A DNA stretch of 64,000 nt from Leminorella grimontii ATCC 33999 = DSM 5078 (GTDB lineage: Bacteria > Pseudomonadota > Gammaproteobacteria > Enterobacterales > Enterobacteriaceae), in NCBI RefSeq assembly GCF_000439085.1, contig NZ_AUUA01000004.1, forward strand, positions 244,773-308,772, read 5' to 3'. The notes under the pieces are model-generated. The model made no database searches. It had not been told where the DNA came from and saw only the letters and a program-made list of their open reading frames with translations. A program made the position numbers and the translations under genes. Shown here piece by piece: positions 1 through 8,029 of the stretch. Each line of letters starts with the position of its first letter. The first letter of the stretch is position 1.

Positions 1-1
1 G

Positions 2-67
2 CCTAACGCCTGCGCTCGCCCGGTGGGCGATAAAGCGGGTCATTTATCCAATCCGAAGGAGGTGTAA
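2..67 (+). CDS. dmsB: DmsB, anaerobic DMSO reductase iron-sulfur subunit, C-terminal end only
   Basis: Only the last 21 codons are in the window; the 5' part lies off the left edge. The frame ends at a TAA one base before the dmsC start. The tail reads PNACARPVGDKAGHLSNPKEV-like in outline and shares the RP-GD-G-L-NPKEV pattern with the end of E. coli DmsB as I remember it. DmsB carries the four [4Fe-4S] clusters that pass electrons from DmsC to the molybdopterin subunit DmsA. The one-base gap to dmsC fits translational coupling within dmsABC. The identification rests on this short tail plus the neighbour. Confidence 0.8.
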   Translation, partial: PNACARPVGDKAGHLSNPKEV

Positions 68-68
68 G

Positions 69-923
69 ATGGGACTGGGATGGCATGAATGGCCTCTGAT
101 GCTGTTTACCGTACTGGGCCAGTGCGCCGTGGGCGGCTTTATTGTAATGGGGCTTGCGCTTCTGTGCAGCAAAACGGATGAAGCGCAGCGTAAATCAATT
201 CATAAAGGCATGTTCTTTCTCTGGGTGTTGCTGGGGATAGGTTTCCTGCTTTCCATGATGCACCTGGGCACTATCGCTCGCGCGCTTAATTCGTTAAACC
301 GCGTTGGCGAATCGGCGTTGAGTAATGAAATTGCCTGCGGCATTGCGTTTTTCGCCCTCGGCGGTATTTACTGGCTTTTGGCGATGCTGGACAAAATGCC
401 GACCGCGTTGGGCAAGCCATGGCTTATCGTAGCCATGATTGCTGGCGTAGCCTTTATCTATGCCATGAGCAGGGTGTATCAGATTGATACTGTACCTACC
501 TGGCATAGTGGTTACACTACGCTGAGCTTCTTTATGACCGCCATTATCGGCGGCCCGCTGTTGGGCCGCCTGCTTAGAGGCGACCAGTGCTCGTGCAGCG
601 GCAGACCGCTTGCCGCAGTCAGCGTCATCGCGCTTATCGTCAGTGCGGCTTTTGGCATGATGCAGGGCGCGGAGTTGGGCAGCATGTACAGTACCGTAAC
701 GTCGGTGACGGCAATGGTGCCGAACTTTGGTTCAATGATGGCGCTGCGCGTGATTTTGGTGGCTATCGGACTTGCGCTGTGGATTTATCCGATGGTTCGC
801 GGTCAACGTCCGGGGATTGCCCATATGCTACCGGGATTTATTCTGGTGGTGCTCGGTGAAATTATTGGGCGCGCCGTATTCTACAACCTGCATATGACCG
901 TCGGCGTCACCTTCGGCGGTTAA
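69..923 (+). CDS. dmsC: DmsC, membrane anchor of anaerobic DMSO reductase
   Basis: 284 aa, close to E. coli DmsC (287 aa). It is almost wholly hydrophobic with about eight membrane segments and starts MGLGWHEWPLMLFTVLGQ as the family does. DmsC anchors the DmsAB catalytic dimer to the inner membrane and oxidises menaquinol, feeding electrons to DMSO or TMAO in anaerobic respiration. The start has a strong ribosome binding site (GGAGGTG, 58-64) that overlaps the end of dmsB. A hairpin follows the stop, so the dmsABC message probably ends or is attenuated before dmsD. Confidence 0.93.
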   Translation: MGLGWHEWPLMLFTVLGQCAVGGFIVMGLALLCSKTDEAQRKSIHKGMFFLWVLLGIGFLLSMMHLGTIARALNSLNRVGESALSNEIACGIAFFALGGIYWLLAMLDKMPTALGKPWLIVAMIAGVAFIYAMSRVYQIDTVPTWHSGYTTLSFFMTAIIGGPLLGRLLRGDQCSCSGRPLAAVSVIALIVSAAFGMMQGAELGSMYSTVTSVTAMVPNFGSMMALRVILVAIGLALWIYPMVRGQRPGIAHMLPGFILVVLGEIIGRAVFYNLHMTVGVTFGG

Positions 924-932
924 CGTGATAGA

Positions 933-964
933 GCGGCGACTTTCAGACGTCGCCGCTTCTTTTC
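933..964 (+). terminator. Rho-independent terminator after dmsC
   Basis: Perfect 8-bp stem GCGGCGAC/GTCGCCGC (933-940 with 949-956), an 8-base loop, then TTCTTTTCT. It lies between dmsC and dmsD, so dmsD is either read through at reduced level or has its own promoter. Confidence 0.6.
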
Positions 965-1017
965 TGATACATTTATTGCCTTGTTTTATAAAAGCCAGAA
1001 CCAATAAGGGCTATTTT

Positions 1018-1659
1018 ATGAGTTCATCCGTTAAGCCTACCGAAAACAGTCTGAGTGCGATTTCTTTAACCGGAAGGATGCTTGGTGCCTTGTTGTACTA
1101 CAGTCCTGAGCGGGAAGAGGTTGCGCCTCTGCTGGATCTGCTTTCCCAGAACGGCTGGCCCAGCGAGTGGCCCTGTGGGGCTGGCGCTGATCTGGAGCCG
1201 GCTGCGGCTGAGATATCGCAGGGGCTGGCGGCAGAGCGGCGTGCGCTCTTGCCTGAAGCCTATCAGACCCTGTTTATCGGCCCTAATGAGCTACCCACGC
1301 CCCCTTGGGGCTCGGTTTATCTCGATAGAGAAATGGTGGTGTTTGGGGAGTCAACGCTGGCGCTGCGGGCCTGGCAGGCCTCTTTGGGTATCAGCGTGGA
1401 GCAGAAGATGCGCGAACCGGAAGATCACATCGGTCTGCTATTGATGATGGCCGCGTGGCTGGCTGAGAATCGCCCCGAGCAGCTAAGCGTTTTGTTAGGA
1501 GAACATCTGTTGCCCTGGAGCGACCGCTTTTTTACCTTACTGGAAGAGCGGAGTGTGCATCCCTTTTATCGCGGCGTTGCGCAGTTGGCGAGGGCGACGC
1601 TAAAAGACTGGCGGGAAAGCGTTCAGCCGGTCGTCGTAAAAAAGACGCTGTTTTTCTGA
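1018..1659 (+). CDS. dmsD: DmsD, TorD-family Tat proofreading chaperone for DMSO reductase
   Basis: 213 aa with the ATG at 1018, preceded by AAGGG. The frame is open back to 925, but the upstream part does not resemble the family. Members of the TorD/DmsD family are all-helical cytosolic chaperones that bind the twin-arginine signal of DmsA and hold it until the molybdenum cofactor is inserted. The family signature is clear at residues 85-99 ([15 protein letters not shown]), followed by [17 protein letters not shown]. In E. coli dmsD sits with ynfEFGH; here it directly follows dmsABC, which supports assignment to this reductase. Confidence 0.92.
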   Translation: MSSSVKPTENSLSAISLTGRMLGALLYYSPEREEVAPLLDLLSQNGWPSEWPCGAGADLEPAAAEISQGLAAERRALLPEAYQTLFIGPNELPTPPWGSVYLDREMVVFGESTLALRAWQASLGISVEQKMREPEDHIGLLLMMAAWLAENRPEQLSVLLGEHLLPWSDRFFTLLEERSVHPFYRGVAQLARATLKDWRESVQPVVVKKTLFF

Positions 1660-1686
1660 TAAGCAGGCAGAATATAACCTGAGACG

Positions 1687-1737
1687 GCGCGGGCAGTGCG
1701 ATAGCGGAAGTGGGCCTGCGCTACTTATTTTTGTTTT
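1687..1737 (+). terminator. Possible terminator after dmsD
   Basis: Stem GCGCGGGC/GCCTGCGC (1687-1694 with 1714-1721, one G-U pair), a 19-base loop, then a T-rich tail TACTTATTTTTGTTTT. The large loop lowers confidence. Confidence 0.45.
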
Positions 1738-1822
1738 ATCTCCAGCGATTCCCATTGACTTTTTTTTCCGCAGTGGGATGATCTGCGTCACACATTTCTT
1801 CCTTTCTCCTATTGGCATAAAC

Positions 1823-2971
1823 ATGTCCGCGTTTAGTCGTCCCGTGCTGCTTCTGTTAGCCGGGCTGTTGCTGTTTACAACGTCGATGGCCGTTTTGAAT
1901 ACGCTGGTTCCCCTTTGGCTAAATCACGCCTCGCTTTCAACCTGGCAGGTTGGCGTAGTGAGCTCGGCCTATTTTACCGGTAACCTGATAGGCGCGCTTA
2001 TTGCAGGAGCGTTGATTAACGCGTTTGGTTTTGTCAAAACCTATCATGGCGCCTGCGCGTTGTTTATTGCCGCTACGCTTCTTTTGGGGATTTCCGTCGG
2101 CTTTATCTCTTGGAGCGCCTGGCGCTTTCTGGCCGGCATAGCCTGCGCGATGATTTGGGTTGTGGTTGAAAGCGCGCTGTTATACAACGGCGCGCTGCGC
2201 TGCCGGGGCCAGCTTTTGGCCGCCTATATGCTGGTGTATTATACCGGAACGCTGATTGGACAAATGCTATTGGGGGCGTTGCCTACTGCGCTTCACGGCG
2301 TGCTTCCCTGGGCGACGGGCGTGCTTATTGCCTCGCTGCTGCCGCTGCTTTTTATGCGCATGCCGAAGCCGGTCAGCGAAGAAGGCAAGCGTTATCACGT
2401 TTGGTCAATGGCTAAGCGTAAGGATGCCCGCCTTGGCGTCGTCGGCTGCATGCTTTCGGGCGTCGTGCTGGGCTCTCTGTACGGGCTGCTGCCGCTTTAT
2501 CTATCTCATGCCGGCTATGACAATGCGCGCGTGGGCTACTGGATGGCGCTGATCGTCTGTGCCGGCATGATGGGGCAACTGCCGATCGGCAAGCTGGCTG
2601 ACCGCTTTGGGCAGCTGTTTATTTTGCGAATTCAGGTTTTTGTTATTATCGTCAGCTCGCTCAGCGTATTGAGCGGCGACTCTTTGGCGCTGTCTCTGTT
2701 TATGCTGGGACTGTCCGGCTTTACGCTTTACCCTATTGCGATGGCGTGGGGCTGCGAGCGGGCCAGCTCTGACGAGCTTATCACTATGAATCAGACGCTG
2801 CTGCTTAGCTATACCGTCGGCAGCCTGCTGGGGCCTGCGTTAACGGCCATGCTGATGCAGCAGTATTCCGATAAGCTGCTGTTTATCGTGATTGCCGTTT
2901 CCGCCGCCGTATTTATGACCATGCTGTTTCGCAAGGCCGGGCGCTATCATCGTCCACTGACGATGCAGTAG
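1823..2971 (+). CDS. ycaD: YcaD, major facilitator superfamily transporter
   Basis: 382 aa, the same length as E. coli YcaD. Twelve hydrophobic segments and conserved stretches such as [27 protein letters not shown] and [21 protein letters not shown] identify the protein. The start at 1823 ([16 protein letters not shown]) matches the family; the frame is open upstream to 1778 but would add an unmatched hydrophilic leader. The substrate is not known. YcaD follows dms in E. coli too, so its position is conserved. Confidence 0.92.
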   Translation: MSAFSRPVLLLLAGLLLFTTSMAVLNTLVPLWLNHASLSTWQVGVVSSAYFTGNLIGALIAGALINAFGFVKTYHGACALFIAATLLLGISVGFISWSAWRFLAGIACAMIWVVVESALLYNGALRCRGQLLAAYMLVYYTGTLIGQMLLGALPTALHGVLPWATGVLIASLLPLLFMRMPKPVSEEGKRYHVWSMAKRKDARLGVVGCMLSGVVLGSLYGLLPLYLSHAGYDNARVGYWMALIVCAGMMGQLPIGKLADRFGQLFILRIQVFVIIVSSLSVLSGDSLALSLFMLGLSGFTLYPIAMAWGCERASSDELITMNQTLLLSYTVGSLLGPALTAMLMQQYSDKLLFIVIAVSAAVFMTMLFRKAGRYHRPLTMQ

Positions 2972-2981
2972 CGTTGTTTAT

Positions 2982-3004
2982 CCCGCGCTCAGGCGCGGGT
3001 TCTA
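2982..3004. terminator. Hairpin between ycaD and the convergent Coa1-like gene
   Basis: Perfect 7-bp stem CCCGCGC/GCGCGGG (2982-2988 with 2993-2999) and a 4-base loop. It lies between two converging genes. The T-tract is poor on the plus strand (TTCTA), so strength is uncertain. Confidence 0.45.
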
Positions 3005-3025
3005 CCGTCTTTCCCTTCATTAATG

Positions 3026-3526
3026 TTATGGGCTTGAAGGCTCATCCTTAATATCCAGCTCGATAACCTGATTCTTCTTTATGGTCGATAGGCTGAAATC
3101 GGGCACAATACCGCTATTTGACGCCAGCAGCCTTAGGCGAACGGATTGGGTTACCCAGCGATCGCTTGAATAAATTGCCTCTATCTCTATCTGCCCCGTC
3201 ATTTTGCTACCCTTAATCAGGGACGTGAAGTGAGTACACTCTTGATCCTTACAGGGGCTGGTGAGAGGAATAGGGTGTACGTCCAGCGGTTCTCCCAGCA
3301 GGGCAATCACCTGCCGATCGGATTTTACCCGTTCGGCGACGGAATGATAAAACTGATAGTTTTTAGAAACGGTAGGGGAGAAAACGATAAACCTAACGGT
3401 AAACGTAATAATGAGCGCGAGAACGACTACCGCAGCGATGGCTATCCATAGCCATTTACTGCGCAGAAGCGTCGGTTTTTTCCCTTCGGCGCTCGAACGG
3501 GCGCCGGGCCGAAAGTCCTTTTCCAC
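3026..3526 (-). CDS. Single-span membrane protein with a Coa1/Tim21-like extracytoplasmic domain
   Basis: 166 aa, GTG start at 3526 with AAGGA six bases upstream. It has a short basic cytoplasmic N-terminus, one membrane helix (about residues 25-49) and a roughly 115-residue outer domain. The outer domain's pattern (a helix leading to VIALLGEPLDV, then a beta-rich GQIEIEAIYSSDRWVTQSVRLRLL) resembles the Coa1-type domain of cytochrome oxidase assembly factors found in many bacterial proteins of unknown role. The function is unknown. It starts 29 bp after pflA with no terminator between, so the two may be cotranscribed. I do not know it at this position in E. coli. Family call by pattern only. 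Confidence 0.6.
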   Translation of the reverse strand: MEKDFRPGARSSAEGKKPTLLRSKWLWIAIAAVVVLALIITFTVRFIVFSPTVSKNYQFYHSVAERVKSDRQVIALLGEPLDVHPIPLTSPCKDQECTHFTSLIKGSKMTGQIEIEAIYSSDRWVTQSVRLRLLASNSGIVPDFSLSTIKKNQVIELDIKDEPSSP

Positions 3527-3555
3527 GATGTGTCCTTGTATCGCTAAGTCTGGGG

Positions 3556-4296
3556 TTAATAAATAACCTTGTGACCGTACTCTTCCAAAATGGCTTTGAC
3601 CCTGTCCATGGTCTCTTTTTTAGGCGGCTTGACGCCGTCGAGCTTGTACTCTTCGCCCATGGCCGTCCACTTGTGCTTGCCAAGCTCGTGATAGGGCAGC
3701 AGCTCGATTTTTTCAATGTTGGTCATGTTCTGCGTGAATTCGCCGAGCATGCGGGCGGATTTTTCATCGTCGGACCAGCCGGGCACAACCACGTAGCGGA
3801 TCCAGGTTTTTTGGTTACGCTTGGCAAGATGGCGGGCGAACTCCAGCGTACGGTGGTTGGATACGCCGACCAGATTCTGGTGGACGCTGTCGTCAAGCTG
3901 CTTGAGGTCGAGCATGACCAGATCGGTAACGTCCAGCAGCTCGTCGATAACCGCGTCGTAGCGGCGCACGAAGCCGTTGGTGTCCAAACAGGTGTGGATG
4001 CCTTCTTTTTGGCAGGCGCGAAACCAGTCTCGGACAAACTCGGCCTGTAAAATCGCTTCGCCGCCGGACGCGGTGACGCCGCCGCCGGAGGCGTTCATAA
4101 AGTGGCGATAGGTCACTATCTCTTTCATTAAGTCTTCTACCGCGACCTCCGTTCCACCGTGGGTATCCCAGGTATCCCGGTTGTGACAGTAAAGGCAGCG
4201 CATCAGGCAGCCCTGAAAGAAGACGATAAAGCGGATCCCCGGCCCGTCGACGGTGCCGCAGGATTCAAAAGAGTGGATACGGCCTTTGATTGACAT
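3556..4296 (-). CDS. pflA: Pyruvate formate-lyase activating enzyme (radical SAM)
   Basis: 246 aa, as in E. coli. PflA uses S-adenosylmethionine and a [4Fe-4S] cluster to abstract hydrogen from a glycine of PflB, creating the glycyl radical. The cluster motif CxxxCxxC is at residues 30-37 (CLMRCLYC) and the SAM-binding GGEA lies in ASGGEAILQ. It lies downstream of pflB on the same strand; the 175-bp gap contains a terminator, so pflA probably also has its own promoter, as in E. coli. The ATG has GGAG upstream. Cytosolic, active anaerobically. Confidence 0.97.
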   Translation of the reverse strand: MSIKGRIHSFESCGTVDGPGIRFIVFFQGCLMRCLYCHNRDTWDTHGGTEVAVEDLMKEIVTYRHFMNASGGGVTASGGEAILQAEFVRDWFRACQKEGIHTCLDTNGFVRRYDAVIDELLDVTDLVMLDLKQLDDSVHQNLVGVSNHRTLEFARHLAKRNQKTWIRYVVVPGWSDDEKSARMLGEFTQNMTNIEKIELLPYHELGKHKWTAMGEEYKLDGVKPPKKETMDRVKAILEEYGHKVIY

Positions 4297-4404
4297 TACT
4301 CGATAACTCCAAATGGACCCGTACGGCCCTGTCGTTTATTGCTTTGCCCGAAACCCTTTTAGTTTACTCTTTTCAGAGCAAGATTTCCGGCGAAGCACTA
4401 ATAG

Positions 4405-4441
4405 AACAAAATAAAAAGGCCCCACCACAGGTGGAGCCTTT
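4405..4441 (-). terminator. Terminator of the focA-pflB transcript
   Basis: Read on the minus strand, AAAGGCTCCACC pairs with GGTGGGGCCTTT (4430-4441 with 4415-4426, one G-U pair) around a 3-base loop, followed by TTATTTTGTTCT. It sits 30 bp after the pflB stop. Confidence 0.87.
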
Positions 4442-4471
4442 AATTCTATGCTATTTCAACCAGAGTTGAAA

Positions 4472-6754
4472 TTACATCGTTTGGGTAAACGTACGGGTGA
4501 TAACGTCCTGCTGCTGCTCTTTGGTTAAAGAGTTGAAGCGAACGGCATAGCCGGATACGCGAATGGTCAGCTGAGGATATTTCTCAGGATGTTCCATTGC
4601 GTCGACCAGCATTTCACGGTTCATTACGTTGACGTTCAGGTGCTGACCGCCTTCGATAGAGGCTTCGTGGTGGAAGTAACCGTCCATCAGGCCAGCCAGG
4701 TTGGCTTTACGCACGTCGTCGTCTTTACCCAGCGCGTTCGGTACGATTGAGAAGGTATAAGAAATACCGTCTTTCGCGTAGGCGAACGGCAGTTTAGCAA
4801 CGGAGGTCAGAGAGGCTACTGCACCTTTCTGGTCACGGCCGTGCATCGGGTTAGCGCCCGGTCCGAACGGTGCGCCTGCGCGACGGCCATCTGGGGTATT
4901 ACCGGTCTTCTTACCGTAAACCACGTTAGAGGTGATGGTCAGAACAGACTGGGTTGGGATCGCGTGGCGATAGGTGCGCAGCTTCTGGATTTTCTTCATG
5001 AAGCGCTCAACCAGGTCGCAGGCGAGGTCGTCAACGCGCGGATCGTTGTTACCGAACTGCGGGTATTCACCTTCGATTTCGAAGTCAACGGCCAGGCCGT
5101 CTTCATCGCGAACCGGCTTAACTTTAGCGTACTTGATAGCAGACAGTGAGTCAGCCGCAACGGACAGACCGGCGATGCCGCAGGCCATGGTGCGGATAAC
5201 GTCTCTGTCGTGCAGCGCCATCAGTGAAGCTTCATAGCTGTACTTGTCGTGCATGTAGTGGATGATGTTCAGGGCGGTGACGTACTGCTTGGCCAGCCAG
5301 TCCATGAAGTGATCCATACGATCCATGACTTTGTCGAAGTCCAGAACGGCGTCGGTCATCGGTGCTTCTTTCGGTCCGACCTGAATCTTCATCTTCTCGT
5401 CCATACCGCCGTTGATTGCGTACAGCATGGTCTTCGCCAGGTTAGCGCGAGCGCCGAAGAACTGCATTTGCTTACCGACGACCATCGGGCTTACGCAGCA
5501 GGCAATCGCATAGTCGTCGTTGTTGAAGTCAGGGCGCATCAGGTCATCGTTCTCATACTGAACGGATGAGGTATCGATAGAAACCTTGGCGGCATACTTT
5601 TTGAACGCCAGCGGCAGCTTTTCAGACCACAGGATGGTCATGTTCGGTTCCGGAGACGGGCCCATGGTGTACAGGGTGTTCAGGAAGCGGAAGCTGGATT
5701 TGGTGACCAGAGTACGGCCGTCTAAGCCCATACCGGCCAGAGATTCGGTTGCCCAAATCGGGTCGCCGGAGAACAGCTCATCATATTCAGGAGTACGCAG
5801 GAAGCGAACCATACGCAGCTTCATGACCAGGTGGTCGATAAGCTCCTGAGCCTGAGTTTCGGTCAGGATGCCTTTCTTCATGTCGCGTTCGATGTAGATA
5901 TCCAGGAAAGAGGATACGCGGCCGAAGGACATGGCGGCGCCGTTTTGAGACTTAACGGCGGCCAGGTAGGCGAAGTAGGTCCACTGAACGGCTTCTTGAG
6001 CGTTAGTCGCAGGGCGAGAAATATCGCAGCCGTACTTGGCGGCCATTTCTTTCATCTGGGCCAGAGCGCGGTGCTGTTCAGCGATTTCTTCGCGCAGCTG
6101 GATGGTCATTTCCAAGTCTTCGCCGTTTTCCAACTTGTCTTGCAGAGAGTTGAACTGGGCGAACTTGTCTTTCATCAGGTAGTCGATGCCGTATACGGCA
6201 ACGCGGCGATAGTCGCCGATGATGCGGCCGCGGCCGTATGCGTCAGGCAGACCGGTCAGTACACCTGACTTACGGCAGTTCAGGATGTCTTTGGTATAAA
6301 CGTCAAACACGCCCTGGTTGTGGGTTTTACGATATTCGGTGAAGATTTTCTTCAGCTGAGGATCCAGTTCACGACCGTAAACTTTACAGGAACCTTCAAC
6401 CATCTTGATGCCGCCGAACGGGATGATGGCGCGCTTTAACGGCGCATCGGTTTGCAGGCCAACGATGGTTTCCAGCTCTTTCTCGATATAGCCAGCGTCG
6501 TGAGAGGTGATGGTTGAAGCAACATCGGTATCAAAATCCAGAGGCGCGTGAGTGCGGTTCTCGATTTTAATGCCTTCCATCACTTTGGCCCAAAGCTTGT
6601 CGGTCGCTTCGGTAGCACCAGCCAGGAACGATTCGTCGCCTTCATACGGAGTGTAGTTTTTCTGAATGAAGTCGCGGAGGTTGACGTTGTGCTGCCAGTC
6701 GCCGCCTGTAAAACCTTCCCAGGCCTTGACAAACTTTTCGTTAAGCTCGGTCAT
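4472..6754 (-). CDS. pflB: Formate acetyltransferase (pyruvate formate-lyase)
   Basis: 760 aa, the same length as E. coli PflB. It cleaves pyruvate with CoA to acetyl-CoA and formate under fermentation. Both catalytic signatures are intact: adjacent cysteines in IACCVSPM (about residues 419-420) and the C-terminal glycyl radical motif RVSGYAVRF with the radical glycine at residue 735. The start has AGGTAGGTG eight bases upstream. It is second in focA-pflB, 58 bp after focA. The formate made here is exported by FocA, and PflA activates the enzyme. Confidence 0.98.
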   Translation of the reverse strand: MTELNEKFVKAWEGFTGGDWQHNVNLRDFIQKNYTPYEGDESFLAGATEATDKLWAKVMEGIKIENRTHAPLDFDTDVASTITSHDAGYIEKELETIVGLQTDAPLKRAIIPFGGIKMVEGSCKVYGRELDPQLKKIFTEYRKTHNQGVFDVYTKDILNCRKSGVLTGLPDAYGRGRIIGDYRRVAVYGIDYLMKDKFAQFNSLQDKLENGEDLEMTIQLREEIAEQHRALAQMKEMAAKYGCDISRPATNAQEAVQWTYFAYLAAVKSQNGAAMSFGRVSSFLDIYIERDMKKGILTETQAQELIDHLVMKLRMVRFLRTPEYDELFSGDPIWATESLAGMGLDGRTLVTKSSFRFLNTLYTMGPSPEPNMTILWSEKLPLAFKKYAAKVSIDTSSVQYENDDLMRPDFNNDDYAIACCVSPMVVGKQMQFFGARANLAKTMLYAINGGMDEKMKIQVGPKEAPMTDAVLDFDKVMDRMDHFMDWLAKQYVTALNIIHYMHDKYSYEASLMALHDRDVIRTMACGIAGLSVAADSLSAIKYAKVKPVRDEDGLAVDFEIEGEYPQFGNNDPRVDDLACDLVERFMKKIQKLRTYRHAIPTQSVLTITSNVVYGKKTGNTPDGRRAGAPFGPGANPMHGRDQKGAVASLTSVAKLPFAYAKDGISYTFSIVPNALGKDDDVRKANLAGLMDGYFHHEASIEGGQHLNVNVMNREMLVDAMEHPEKYPQLTIRVSGYAVRFNSLTKEQQQDVITRTFTQTM

Positions 6755-6812
6755 TTTTCACCTACCTTTATATACTAAGGAAATGGAGATAACTCATGTG
6801 GTAAGAAGCGTC

Positions 6813-7664
6813 TTAATGCTTCTCGCCGCGCAAATGCATAGCCCAAAAGGGCAAACCGACCATTAAACCGCCGATGATGTTGCCTATCGTAACGGGGATC
6901 AGGTTACTTACAATAAAATTACCAACAGTCAGGCTGGAAAACTGTTCCGGCGAGCTGCCTATGGCCTGCCAGAACTCCGGCGAGGCAAAATCTTTAATCA
7001 CGATACCCATTGGGATCATGAACATGTTGGCGATGCTGTGCTCAAAACCGCTGGCGACGAACATCGCGACGGGAAGAATCATGACGAACATTTTGTCCAT
7101 CAGGCTGCGGCCAGCATAGCTCATCCAGACGGCAAGGCAAACCATCAGGTTGGCCAGCGTGCCAAGGGCGACGGCTTCCAAGAAAGTATGATGCATTTTG
7201 TGGTCGGCCGTTTGTAAAACGTTTAGGCCCCACTGGCCGTTCGCCGTCATCATTTGGCCCGACATAAAAATAATAGCAACAAACAGCAGGGCACCGACCA
7301 TATTGCCGAAGTAGACGTTAACCCAGTTACGAAACATTTGACCCCAGGTAATGTGGTTAGTTGCCTTGGCCACGCAGGTCATAATGGTTGAGGTAAAAAG
7401 ATCGGTACCGCAGGCGACGACCAGCATCAGGCCCAATGAGAAGCAGACGCCGCCAAGAAACTTGGCCATGCCGAAGGGCACGTTTGCCGTTCCGGTAGTG
7501 GCTGTAATATAAAAGACAAATGCGATGGAGATAAACGCGCCGGCCAAAATAGCCGAGCCGAAGGTTATTGCGGGGTGCTTGGTCGCTTTATAGATGCCGG
7601 CATTTTCTGCGACCTGCGCCATAGCAGCAGGTGATAACGCTGCAATAGGATTATCTGTTTTCAC
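6813..7664 (-). CDS. focA: FocA, bidirectional formate channel
   Basis: 283 aa (E. coli 285), FNT family, six membrane helices, pentameric in known members. The pore histidine lies in GFEHSIANMFMIP (about residue 209), and the ADLF-like segment before the omega loop is GTDLFTST. The start is GTG at 7664 (VKTDNPIAALSPAAMA), the same start codon I recall for E. coli focA. The extreme N-terminus, which interacts with PflB in E. coli, is conserved. It is the first gene of focA-pflB, with an FNR-like box 73-86 bp upstream. Confidence 0.96.
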   Translation of the reverse strand: MKTDNPIAALSPAAMAQVAENAGIYKATKHPAITFGSAILAGAFISIAFVFYITATTGTANVPFGMAKFLGGVCFSLGLMLVVACGTDLFTSTIMTCVAKATNHITWGQMFRNWVNVYFGNMVGALLFVAIIFMSGQMMTANGQWGLNVLQTADHKMHHTFLEAVALGTLANLMVCLAVWMSYAGRSLMDKMFVMILPVAMFVASGFEHSIANMFMIPMGIVIKDFASPEFWQAIGSSPEQFSSLTVGNFIVSNLIPVTIGNIIGGLMVGLPFWAMHLRGEKH

Positions 7665-7736
7665 TGAATAGATCTCGTGCGCCTAAATAAAGACTAAATT
7701 GCCCGGTGATACTAACAAAGCAGTATACCGTAAAAA

Positions 7737-7750
7737 TTGATGCCGATCAT
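7737..7750 (-). promoter_or_regulatory. FNR box upstream of focA-pflB
   Basis: TTGATGCCGATCAT at 7737-7750 matches the FNR consensus TTGATNNNNATCAA in nine of ten defined bases. It lies 73-86 bp upstream of the focA GTG, where FNR activates focA-pfl in E. coli. This fits anaerobic induction. The transcription start was not located. Confidence 0.7.
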
Positions 7751-7769
7751 TGTGCGTCAAATGAATATT

Positions 7770-7801
7770 GGCCGGAAACGGCCTCTAAAAGAGCTTTTTT
7801 A
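7770..7801 (+). terminator. Terminator-like hairpin pair, plus strand, in the focA-ycaO gap
   Basis: GGCCG-GAAA-CGGCC (7770-7783) is followed at once by CTCT-AAA-AGAG (7783-7793), C and TTTTTT (7795-7800). It is oriented on the plus strand although focA and ycaO are both on the minus strand, so no annotated gene needs it. Confidence 0.45.
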
Positions 7802-7979
7802 AATTATTTAATTGATTTTTATGAATAAAAAATTTTTTAAATTTTATTGCATAATTTTAATCGGGGAGGATTCTAACCGATGAAATGTTAATAACTAATA
7901 TTATATTTATTTTAAGGTTAAATAATAAAATTTATTTTTACTTTTTATTAACACAATGCGATTGAATTTTACTTTATAT

Positions 7980-8012
7980 ATTATTGAACCGAAGCGCATA
8001 TTTACGCTTCGG
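7980..8012 (-). terminator. Terminator of ycaO
   Basis: Perfect 8-bp stem CCGAAGCG/CGCTTCGG (7989-7996 with 8005-8012), an 8-base AT loop, then on the minus strand TTCAATAAT. It starts 18 bp after the ycaO stop. Confidence 0.6.
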
Positions 8013-8029
8013 CTCGGCACTTTCTGATT

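Larger units (their letters stand above)
7665..8029. other. 365-bp AT-rich gap between ycaO and focA
   Basis: No coding frame was found. It contains the FNR box (7737-7750), the plus-strand hairpin pair (7770-7801), then roughly 180 bp of nearly uninterrupted A/T (7797-7980), and the ycaO terminator (7980-8012). The AT-rich tract is where the multiple focA-pfl promoters and ArcA/H-NS-type binding would be expected, but no single promoter could be chosen. Confidence 0.7.

Noticed and set aside
3571-4050. Plus-strand 159-codon frame opposite pflA
   Set aside because: Complement of conserved radical SAM coding sequence; no independent evidence.
5831-6268. Plus-strand open frame opposite pflB
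   Set aside because: Antisense to a highly conserved gene, with no ribosome site and no family resemblance.
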